Positions 10,611 to 18,747 of a stretch of DNA of 64,000 nt are shown piece by piece. Source of the stretch: Gari tellinella (lineage: Eukaryota > Mollusca > Bivalvia > Cardiida > Psammobiidae). The stretch spans positions 7,068,001 through 7,132,000 of the forward strand of contig OV277867.1 of the NCBI GenBank assembly GCA_922989275.2. The letters are read 5' to 3'. Both the position numbers and the translations under genes were made by a program. Positions within the stretch are counted from its first letter, which is position 1, and every line of letters begins with the position of its first letter. The notes under the pieces are model-generated. The model was not told the DNA's origin. It made no database searches and saw only the letters and a list, made by a program, of their open reading frames with translations.

Positions 10611-10764
10611 TAGGAATAAACAACATATTTTTGACGGTATGACTACATTAGCTTCGCAGGGGGTAAATTGCGTTAACGCCCGAAGGGCGTTTTCGTTAAA
10701 TTTACCCCCAAAGCTAATGTAGTCATACCGTCATGAGCAGCAAAGAGATGTTGTTTATTCCTTA
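10611..10764. mobile_element. Palindromic MITE (family L)
   Basis: TAGGAATAAACAACAT and ATGTTGTTTATTCCTTA form the ends; GACGGTATGACTACATTAGC is mirrored at 10712-10731. Arms surround a CGAAGGGCG apex. It interrupts the end of a B copy. Confidence 0.75.
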
Positions 10765-11081
10765 TATTTATATTTATATTTTCTGTCTTGTCAATTTAAT
10801 GTGTTTATTGGCCAGATTTGTTTTTCTGTATAAGAATTTATCATATACCGGTCAAAGTGGTTTGATAGATGTAATGTCGATGTAATAGCCATTCCAGTTT
10901 CTAAATATGGTGAGAAAGTAGTCCCAACTACATGTACTCTAACTGTATTAAAAATTCAGGATTTTTTCCAGTAAACTTTCTCTCTGTGAATGGAAAAGAC
11001 TTACAAGGCAAACAAATAACAGTGCAACTTGAATATCTATTGCCAAAGCACATTCTAAAAATACAGGTCGCGGTTGTTTTC
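10765..11081. other. No feature recognised
   Basis: AT-rich sequence with no family end, hairpin or convincing coding frame. Confidence 0.45.
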
Positions 11082-11353
11082 TTAACCCATTTACACACAT
11101 AGCAACGCGATGGCAACGACCTATGGGTCTGTATCACTCCGCTAGTGTCATATGACCGTCGACCAATGGGAGCTTAGTGTTAAGTGCCCGATGTAGTCTA
11201 TTTGAAGAAGTCCATGAATAGCACGGGCGAAATCCGAACTGGCTAAAACCAGTTCCGAAGTGTAGGTTCATCGGCAGATATACCGCAAATTTTTAATAGG
11301 ATCACATAAAGACTTTACAGGGTGAATGTAAATATAGAGTAATAGAGGGTTAA
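11082..11353. mobile_element. Possible TTAA element of another family
   Basis: Bounded by TTAACCCATTTACACACAT and TAATAGAGGGTTAA, as in the other TTAA families. The interior (GC-richer, CCGAACTGGCTAAAACCAGT) has no long core hairpin. Only one copy is seen here. Confidence 0.35.
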
Positions 11354-11445
11354 AGCAGTTGTTGCTATTTCATTTTCATTTTATTTGTTATTTGAAAGGC
11401 CTCACCCTTATAAGAAGGATTAATCAATGGCCTGGTTAAACTAAA

Positions 11446-11448
<3 letters not shown>

Positions 11449-11484
<36 letters not shown>
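11449..11484 (+). repeat. (GAT)n microsatellite
   Basis: About twelve GAT/ATG triplets in a row. Confidence 0.95.
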
Positions 11485-11486
<2 letters not shown>

Positions 11487-11512
11487 GCAGACTAGTGTCT
11501 AAAAAGAAAAGG

Positions 11513-12536
11513 TTAACCCTTTCCTCCATAGAAGCGCCTTTTAGCGCATATAATTTATTCCTCCACTGAAGAAAGTAGTTCCAATTTATTCAGTTATGAA
11601 TAAATATTATAAAGAATATTTTATATATTCTAGCACATGGAAGCTTAAAGCAGGTTGAAAGTAAAGCAGAATGCGCCTTAAGGAAATAAAGAAAGCAACA
11701 AACATATTTTTGACATTGTTCATTCTTATATTAAGAGCTCAAACTGATTTATCTAACTTATTAACACTTATTACTATCCCTCTGTTAAATGATGTATCGT
11801 CAAGGAGACCCTACACTTAATAAAGAAAGCAACAAACATATTTTTGACATTGTTCATTCTTATATTAAGAGCTCAAACCGATGTATCTAACTTATTACCA
11901 CTTATTACTATCCCTCGGTTAAATGATGTATCGTCAAGGTTTAGCGTCGCCACATCTTTCCAGTCCCGTATCCATTATTCTTTAACTACCATCTTCCTTA
12001 TCTCTATTCTTTACAAAAGTTTACTGTATCTCTTTTAAACTTTTCGAAAATATTGCTTATCAAACGATGTATTTACTCCAATCACAAATTGATTGTTTTT
12101 GTCTGCATGCACCTACAGTTTGTCTTGTCTCCAGCGGCACCCTGTGAATGAATATGATGCTCTGCTACAATGTTGATAAATTGGTGCATTGCAGAAGTAA
12201 ATCAGAAAGACACTTTGCGCTTTCTCCTTTACTTCTGTTCTGTATAAAGCAACCGAAGTAATACAATATGAAACTATAATTTCTAGGAAGCTGCTGAACA
12301 CAAGACTAACTGTTTAGTTTATAAGTAAGGAGAGAAACTCAATAAGTTTATTCTTTCGTTTCAATCCTTTTCCTAAGTATTGTAAAATAACGTTAGCATG
12401 TATAATTGTAATCATATGTACTTCTGGAAATAAATATGTTTAAACTAAGGCGCATTCTGCTTTACTTTCAACCTGCTTTTAGAAGTCACCTATCTTCAAT
12501 ACATTACTAGAAATAAACTATCAGGTAAAGGGTTAA
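11513..12536. mobile_element. Family B' split by a 762-bp insertion
   Basis: TTAACCCTTTCCTCCATAG left arm up to GAATGCGCCTTAAGG; right arm resumes TAAGGCGCATTCTGC and ends GGTAAAGGGTTAA. The break is exactly at the hairpin apex. Confidence 0.85.
11684..12445. mobile_element. 762-bp insertion with 5-bp TSD
   Basis: TAAGG is repeated at 11679-11683 and 12446-12450. The insert begins with two tandem copies of about 135 bp (AATAAAGAAAGCAACAAACA at 11685 and 11820) and ends in AT-rich sequence with GGAAATAAATATG. Open frames here are short and unrecognised. A retroelement or DNA element is possible. Confidence 0.6.
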
Positions 12537-12745
12537 CCCTTAGCCTGCCACTCACGATATAGCTCCATATGCAAACAGCTTGGATCCAGATGAGACGCCA
12601 AGTAACTCGGCGTCTCATCAGGATCCAAGCTGTTTGACACTCGGACAACATTTTCAGCAATTTTGAGCAACTTTGAAGCACTTTGAAACTTGAAGCAGAC
12701 GAGAAATATAGCAGACGACAATTTATTTGGCGGGCTAAGGGTTAA
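12533..12745. mobile_element. Family C MITE, complete, shares TTAA with B'
   Basis: TTAACCCTTAGCCTGCC left and GGCGGGCTAAGGGTTAA right. Its first TTAA (12533-12536) is also the last TTAA of the preceding B'. Confidence 0.85.
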
Positions 12746-13024
12746 ACTGTATGATCATACATGCTACAGGTACATGTAGTTGAATATTACTAGCTGTAAT
12801 AAGGAATAGAAGTCACGGTTTTTGTTGAAAATTGATTGTAGGAGATATTTCCAGGAATTCATTATAACAACAGTGGGAGTTGAATTAATTGAATGGCATT
12901 GCCCCGCCTTGTCAATGTAAATTATAGTCTGCTGTCATAGAAACATTTTTTGAACTCTTTGAGTTTGAACGTTAAGTACCGGTAATTCCTCTATGTACAA
13001 GGTATTATTTAAATGGTGTCAGTA

Positions 13025-13205
13025 GAGTTCCAGATAAGGAGAGTATTTCAAAAACTTAAATCTTTATTTCTGCATTAAATCCTATGGTGGCACTACTTAT
13101 TAGAATCTCTCTTCTAGAAGATTCTACTGAGTTGTAACACCATCTGATTAGGTGCTCAAAAGAGTGAGGAAATGTTGGATTTGTTCAGTTTACACCCTCT
13201 GTAAA
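13025..13205. mobile_element. Family A MITE, diverged
   Basis: GAGTTCCAGATAAGGAGAG left; core ATCCTATGGTGGCACTAC/GTTGTAACACCATCTGAT with several mismatches; right end decayed to CCCTCTGTAAATG. Confidence 0.7.
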
Positions 13206-13255
13206 TGACTGTCTGTTAATGATCTCAATTCAGAATTTTATGAAAAAAAAGATTT

Positions 13256-13390
13256 TTTTATCCTTTTACTTCATAGATACCTATTTTTACGCATTTCATT
13301 TATCCCTTCACGAAAGAAAAAAGTTCAAACTTATACAGTCATGAATATTCATGATAAGATATACATTGTAGTTTCTAACTGGGTTCAGAA
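13256..13390. mobile_element. Family B, left half only
   Basis: Left arm CTTTTACTTCATAGATACC ... TATACAGTCATGAATATTC. It stops near 13390, where half of a D element begins. Confidence 0.6.
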
Positions 13391-13615
13391 GTTTTGTCAC
13401 TCGTCCGTTACTATAATGCTTCTTCTGTTAAAATGTCCAATATGTAACTTACAGCAAAAAACACCAACCCCAAAAACAACAATTTTAAGTAGACGATATT
13501 GCAACAGTGAAAGTGTTAGACATAATTGTCATGTTTATGGGGACAGCAGCAAGCATTGTTGTAAGGAGGGAATTGTTGTTCTGAGGGCCGTTGTAGGAAG
13601 GGCCGAAGGGGGCAC
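13391..13615. mobile_element. Family D, right half only
   Basis: Starts just past the core (TTTTGTCACTCGTCCG), carries ACAACAATTTTAAGTAGACG and the end GGGCCGTTGTAGGAAGGG. The exact fusion to a B half marks a breakpoint. Confidence 0.65.
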
Positions 13616-13713
13616 TGTCAGCTGGTATCAGATATCTGCACTGTGTGCTGTTTCATATGAAAATATCTGCACTATCAACAAACATGTCTGTACATCTCTG
13701 TTATATATCTATC

Positions 13714-13927
13714 TTAACCCTTAGCCCGCCAAATAAATTGTCGTCTGCTATATTTCTCGTCTGCTTCAAGTTTCAAAGTGCTTCAAAGTTGCTCAAAATT
13801 GCTGAAAATGTTGTCCGAGTGTCAAACAGCTTGGATCCTGATGAGACGCCGAGTTACTTGGCGTCTCATCCGGATCCAAGCTGTTTGCATATGGAGCTAT
13901 AGTCGTGAGTGGCAGGCTAAGGGTTGA
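13714..13927. mobile_element. Family C MITE, complete
   Basis: TTAACCCTTAGCCCGCC left, perfect-looking core hairpin, CAGGCTAAGGGTTGA right. The open frame across it is a by-product of the hairpin. Confidence 0.88.
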
Positions 13928-14189
13928 ACAAAATCTTCCAACAATATATGGCCATATATCCAGGCATAAATGGGTTAATGTGACTTTAGAATTTTAGGAA
14001 CATGTTCTAGTGTTGTCAGCTTAGTTAAAATCACTGTCAGATGTCTAACTTGATCATGTTAACACTGGAATCAGCTTATATGAAACAGGACACTTGTAGG
14101 GTGCTCTTAGATATCTTCAATCAAAGTAATGACAGTACTGGAGCTTTCTAGACATGTGCTCTCCTAGGTATCTTTAAAATATCAGATAG

Positions 14190-14381
14190 CAGGGCTCCAG
14201 ATAAGATGGAATAAACTGAACAAATCCAACATTTTCTCCTTAATACTAGCTCAAATCCTATGGTGTTACTACTCATTAGAATCATCTCGAAGAGACGATT
14301 CTAATGAGTAGTAACACCATAGGGTTTAATGCAGAAATAAAGATTTTAGATTTTGAAAAACTCTACTTATCTGGAGCCCTG
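14190..14381. mobile_element. Family A MITE with 6-bp TSD
   Basis: CAGGGCTCCAGATAAG ... CTTATCTGGAGCCCTG, flanked by AGATAG at 14184-14189 and 14382-14387. The palindrome through CATCTCGAAGAGACGAT is almost perfect. Confidence 0.92.
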
Positions 14382-14617
14382 AGATAGAATTAGATTTCCT
14401 CAGAATTAATTTTTACAAAGAAGCCAGAGAAATTTGATAATATTGGACTTGACGTTTCTACGCTGTTATTGATACAGAGTCCTACCATATAGTAATATAT
14501 GCCATTACTGCATTTTTTTTCTAAGTGAATTAGTAAGACAAAAATAAATTGTGACTGAGGATATATTTTCAATAGGAGCTGTAAAGCTTTATCAAATTAA
14601 GATTCACTGTTAATCAT

Positions 14618-14795
14618 TTAACCCATTACCCCATAGTCCTTAAGGACAATTCTGCTAGCCTTTTCTTTTAGCCTGCTTTATACTGCCATCTGCTTGGATA
14701 TATAACATATCTCTTATGGTGCATATTCATGACGTTATAAAGTGGAACTTTTTTCTTTGGTGGAGTAATAAAGTAAAAGAATTAAAAGGTAATCT
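14618..14795. mobile_element. Family B copy that hosts the SINE
   Basis: TTAACCCATTACCCCATAG left and right-arm sequence (GCATATTCATGACG, TTTCTTTGGTGGAG, AAAGAATTAAAAGG). The terminal part is lost or altered around the SINE. Confidence 0.65.
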
Positions 14796-14809
14796 ATTGC
14801 TTAATGCAG

Positions 14810-15091
14810 GGGGCCTCCGTGGCCTAGTGGTATAGTCACTGTGACTTACATCACTAAGCTCCTCACCGCTGTGAGTTCGAATCCCAGTAGATTCGTTCGG
14901 ATTTTTCATGTGGGGAAGCCTTCCAGCTGGCTTGCGGAAGGTCGGTGGTTCTACCCAGTTGCCGATTTGTGCCTGAAACAGTGCATAAAGGCCTTCTGGT
15001 GTCTTCCTCCACCTGTTATAGCTGGACGTCGCGATATGACTGAAATACTGTTGAAAGCGACGTAAAATCAAAACAAATCAAATCAAATCAA
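14810..15091 (+). mobile_element. tRNA-derived SINE with 14-bp target duplication
   Basis: The head carries Pol III promoter boxes: box A TGGCCTAGTGG (14820-14830) and box B AGTTCGAATCC (14874-14884). The body has GGAAGCCTTCCAGCTGGC and a conserved-looking 3-prime block (GTCTTCCTCCACC, TATGACTGAAATACTGTTG, AAAGCGACGTAAAA), and ends in an (AAATC)n tail. ATTGCTTAATGCAG is repeated exactly at 14796-14809 and 15092-15105, so this is a true retroposition. The 3-prime block resembles, from memory, the shared central domain of animal MetaSINE/V-type SINEs; that needs alignment. The 74- and 114-codon frames across it are incidental. Confidence 0.92.
14820..14884 (+). promoter_or_regulatory. Internal Pol III promoter of the SINE (A and B boxes)
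   Basis: Box A 14820-14830 and box B 14874-14884, about 43 bases apart, fit a type 2 RNA polymerase III promoter. Whether it is active is not known. Confidence 0.7.
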
Positions 15092-15142
15092 ATTGCTTAA
15101 TGCAGGTCAGAAGTAATGCAGAAATAATCAGTACAGTATTTC

Positions 15143-15316
15143 ATGGCTCCAGATAAGAGAGTGTAATGTTAACAAATCCAACATTTTCTCACTCATCTCA
15201 GCATCAAATCCTATGGTGTTACTACTCATTAGAATCGTCTCGAATATGTCACCAGAGGGTTCAATGAAGAAATAAAGATTTGAGTGTTTGAAATATGCCC
15301 CTTATTTGAAGCTCTG
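15143..15316. mobile_element. Family A MITE, partly deleted core
   Basis: GGCTCCAGATAAGAGAG left and CTTATTTGAAGCTCTG right. The second half of the palindrome is shortened to TGTCACCAGAGGGTT. Confidence 0.7.
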
Positions 15317-15481
15317 GTACTTGTAGGCATTCGTATTAGCACCTGTAGCCCTGAACTGGGAAAATACACATGTAATCTGTCATCGCTTTCAGCCTAAACT
15401 TACCCCATTACACCATAGCCTGTTTCTAGTTTTGAAAATGTTACCACTTAAAGCAGGTTGAAAGTAAAGCAAAATGTGCCC

Positions 15482-15738
15482 TTAAACCATTACCCCATAG
15501 CCTGTTTCTAATAATGAATATACGGTAGGTAACTACTTAAAGCAGGTTGAAAGTAAAGCAGAATGCACCTTAAGGTGCATTCTGCTTTACTTTCAGCCAG
15601 CTTTAAGCTACCATCTGCTAGAATATAGCAAATATGTCTTCTTGTCCGTATTCATGACTGTATAAATTTGAACTATTTTCTTCTGTAGAGGAGTAAATTA
15701 AAGGCGTAAAAAGGAGTATTAATGGGGTAACAGGTTAA
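15482..15738. mobile_element. Family B nested in B
   Basis: TTAAACCATTACCCCATAG ... GGGGTAACAGGTTAA with perfect core GCAGAATGCACC/GGTGCATTCTGC. Its left TTAA sits at the apex of the outer hairpin. Confidence 0.85.
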
Positions 15739-15840
15739 GCTACCATCTGTAAGAATACAGAAAATCTTTCTTATGTGAGACTTATGATATATTTTTAAGA
15801 CTGTATAACTAGAACTATTTTCTTCAGTAGAGGAATGTAT

Positions 15841-16378
15841 TTAAAGAGGCTCGCAACCGGATTTAGCATTAAAAATAGTAATGTGTAAATATATGTCAAA
15901 TTCTTATATTAAAATAGGTAAGATTGAGTTTAGTACAATAAATTCTGTTAAAAAATGCATTTCCAAAAAAAAAAAAAAAAGAACCTCTGGTGGGATTCGA
16001 ACTCGTGACCCTCCATTGCGGAGACAAACATGAAAAATGAGGACACGCCTTTACCGCCTCGGCTACGGACCCTCTCTATATATATGGTAGCGAATTAACG
16101 TACTTCACTGGTAGCAATTAATACTACATTATTCGGCTCGAGTTTATGTCAGAGCCCATGTAGAGAAGCAACAACAACAACTATACCGTCAGCTGACGCT
16201 ATAGAAAAATGATTGAATAAATCTAAAAAAACTAAGATTCGGTGACGATTCTTGAGACTTTTTTTGGACTGATCATATTTTTTTAATGTCTGAACCCAAA
16301 TAATGCCACAAATTTGCTTTTATTTGAGTATTTTATTTTATTTTGACAAGTACACCATCCGGTTGCGAGTCCCTTTAA
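15841..16378. mobile_element. Family N element (TTAA) with tRNA-like insert
   Basis: TTAAAGAGGCTCGCAACCGG at the left and CCGGTTGCGAGTCCCTTTAA at the right. The 538-bp element sits within a B right arm. It resembles the copy at 17411-17947 throughout. Confidence 0.85.
15984..16075 (-). pseudogene. tRNA-like sequence inside N
   Basis: On the minus strand: a box A-like TAGCCGAGGCGGTAAAGGC, a box B-like GAGTTCGAATCCC, and then a long T run (17 A on the plus strand), which would stop Pol III. The head resembles Leu/Ser tRNAs, but I could not pair a good acceptor stem, so a working tRNA is unlikely. Confidence 0.55.
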
Positions 16379-16512
16379 GGCATATTTATGGGGTAATCAT
16401 GGTTTAAGCAGTCATCTGTTCTAATCATTCCCCAAATAGAAGCCTGGTTTTTTGAAAGTTTAACCTTTTGAGATGCCTGTTAAAATATTCCTACATCCTG
16501 ACAGGTCAATGC

Positions 16513-16754
16513 TTAACCCATTACCCCATAGCATGTTTCTAGTATTGGGGATAGGTGACCACTTAAAGCAGGTTAAAAGTAAAGCAGAATGTGCATTAAG
16601 GCACATTCTGCTTTACTTTCAACTTGATTTAAGCTACATGTACTATCTTCTAGAAAATCGAAATTATTTCTTTTGATATGTATTTGTACTATTTTCTTCA
16701 GTGGAGAAATAAATTAAAGGCGTAAAAAGGCATATTTATGGGGTAATGGGTTAA
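16513..16754. mobile_element. Family B MITE, complete
   Basis: TTAACCCATTACCCCATAGC left, core GAATGTGCATTAAGGCACATT, GGGGTAATGGGTTAA right. Confidence 0.85.
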
Positions 16755-16816
16755 AGCGGGCTGACATTAAATAGAAACTCTCCAATAGTAGATTTCTGCA
16801 TTACTTTCAACTAACT

Positions 16817-17285
16817 TTAACCCTTTACTCCATAGAAGCAATTTTTAGCACATTGAATTTATTCCATCTCTAAAGAAAAAAATACCGATTTATACAGGTA
16901 TGAATATGCACCATAAGAAATGTTTTCTATATTTTAGCAGATGGTAGCTTAAACATGTTGAAAGTAAAGCAGAATGAGTCTTTGGGCGCATTCTGCTTTT
17001 CTTTCAACCTGCTTTAAGTGGTCACTTCTCTTCAATACTAGAAAATGATTACAGTGGAGAAAACGTTATTCTAATCTTTCCCAATAAACGTGTTTACGCT
17101 AAAACGATAATTTCCAATACAAACAGTTTGGAGCCAGATCAGACTTCAAACTGTTTGCAACCAAGATGAATATGAATTATCAGAATTGTTAAAAAGTTAT
17201 ACTTTTCTACGTTTTAGTGCTTTGCGTTTGCGTTTAAACGGGAAAGAATAACGTTTTCTCAACTGTATGTATGAGTAAAGGGTAA
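16817..17285. mobile_element. Family B' split by a G element
   Basis: TTAACCCTTTACTCCATAG left, core AGCAGAATGAGTC/GGGCGCATTCTGC with mismatches, right arm to CAATACTAGAAA, then G, then GAGTAAAGGGTAAG. Confidence 0.75.
17052..17265. mobile_element. Family G MITE (TA)
   Basis: CAGTGGAGAAAACGTTATTC left and TTTCTCAACTG right, flanked by TA. The core hairpin is shortened to CAGTTTGGAGCCAGATCAGA/AACTGTTTGC. Confidence 0.8.
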
Positions 17286-17410
17286 GAAGTATCCACTTGG
17301 TTTTAGCACGGGGAAAAACAAATTGTTAACCAAAATGGCCATCAATAATTTGAAATAGTTTCTTTCTACACTAGGAAGGTTTTAAATGTCAAGCTGTCTT
17401 GCTAGGCATA

Positions 17411-17947
17411 TTAAAGAGGCTCGCAACCGGATTTAGCATTAAAAATAGTAATTTGTAAATATATGTCAAATGCTTATATCAATGGGTAAGAATAAGTTTA
17501 GGATAATAAATTCTGTTATAAAATGCATTTCAAAAAAAAAGAAAAGAAGAAGCTCTGGTGGGATTCGAACCCGTGACCCTCCATGCGGAGACAAACATGA
17601 AAAAAAAAGGAAACGTCTTTACCCACGCGGCTACTGGCGCTCTCTATCTATATGGTAGCGAATTAACGTACTTCACTGGTAGTGATTGATAGTACATTAT
17701 CCTGCTTGGGTTTATGTCTGAGCCCGTGTAGAGAAGCAACAACAACAGCTATACCGTCTACTAACGCTATAGAAAAACGATGGAAAATATCTAAAAAAAC
17801 TAAGATTTGGTGACGATTCTTGAGACTTTTTTTGGACTGATCATATTTTTTTAATGTCAGAAGCCAAATAATGCCACAAATTTGCTTTTTATTTGAGTAT
17901 TTTATTTTATTTTGACAAGTACACCATCCAGTTGCGAGTCCCTTTAA
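17411..17947. mobile_element. Family N element, second copy
   Basis: TTAAAGAGGCTCGCAACCGG ... CAGTTGCGAGTCCCTTTAA, 537 bp, same order of parts as the first copy. It lies about 1 kb from that copy in the same orientation. Confidence 0.85.
17552..17640 (-). pseudogene. tRNA-like sequence inside second N
   Basis: On the minus strand, GTAGCCGCGTGGGTAAAGAC resembles a D-arm/box A and GGGTTCGAATCCC is a good box B, followed by T-rich sequence. The acceptor stem does not close convincingly. Confidence 0.5.
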
Positions 17948-18282
17948 GAAGAAAATAAAATAATATAAGAGAATGTTATAATTTTATATATTTAATATAA
18001 TAGAATGTTATAATTTTATTATACTTTTTTTCAAATGTAAGACTTAGAAGACTTTTGTTTTATATAACAATACTGAACAGCAGGTGTTAAAGTGTGTACT
18101 TTCAGGGAATTATAGACCCTTTATTGCATGAAACTGATGTTGCACTCCCAAAAGGTAGAGTTAATTAAACAATATGCCTTATTAAATCTAAAATGTTGGG
18201 GAAAAATCTTGAGTGCTTTGACATTGTCTTCAGCTGTATTGTAAAGTTGTTTCTATTGAAAACCCTTATTTTAAATATTATA

Positions 18283-18639
18283 CAGCGCTCCCTCTCTCCA
18301 AAGACATCCAATGGGAGACAAAGGTTGCATGTACGTTGTTCAAAGGGAGTCCTTAGAGGGAGGCAAATTGGCTTATATTTGCAAGCAGCTTGAATCCAAA
18401 TCAGACACCACGTAATGCGGCGTCTGATCTGGATTCAAGCTGTTTGTCACTCGTCTTTACGTTTTTTTCTGTCAAAATGTCCATTATGTAATTTTGAGAA
18501 AAACAGCAGACAACAATTTTAAGCACACGATATTGCAGCAGTTACAGCATTAGACATAACTGACTTGTGTAGGGAACTGTGGCAATTGTTGTTAGGAAGG
18601 AGTCATTGTTGGGAGGGCCGTTGTAGAGAGGGAGGGCTG
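18283..18639. mobile_element. Family D MITE (TA), complete
   Basis: CAGCGCTCCCTCTCTCC left and AGAGAGGGAGGGCTG right, flanked by TA at 18281-18282 and 18640-18641. Core hairpin CAGCTTGAATCCAAATCAGA/TCTGATCTGGATTCAAGCTG near 18387-18451. Confidence 0.85.
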
Positions 18640-18655
18640 TATTGAAACCTTTATT

Positions 18656-18747
18656 TTACTTATTATACCCAGAATGGAAGGAAATTTTCACATGAAACAG
18701 TTGTGAATATGCATTAATTTCTATATCCTAGTAGATGGTAGCATAAA
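18656..18747. mobile_element. Family B left arm, target of the LINE
   Basis: Left-arm remnants (TGAATATGCATTAATTTC, TATATCCTAGTAGATGG) lead to GCATAAA, where the LINE begins. The arm resumes at 22933 as CATAAAGCAGGCTAAAAG. Confidence 0.7.

Larger units (their letters stand above)
15399..16405. mobile_element. Outer family B with two nested elements
   Basis: Left arm ACCCCATTACACCATAGCC up to AAAATGTGCCC; resumes at 15735 with TTAAGCTACCATCTGTAAG; is broken again at 15841 by an N element; and ends after it with GGCATATTTATGGGGTAAT. Confidence 0.75.

Noticed and set aside
13341..13724. 127-codon frame as a gene
   Set aside because: It runs across a fused B-half and D-half and ends before a C element. 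Its composition is that of the repeats.
15984..16075. A functional tRNA gene
   Set aside because: A and B boxes are present, but I could not form a convincing acceptor stem and the copy is part of a mobile element.
18193..18393. 66-codon frame
   Set aside because: It covers the left part of a D element, with no protein-like features.
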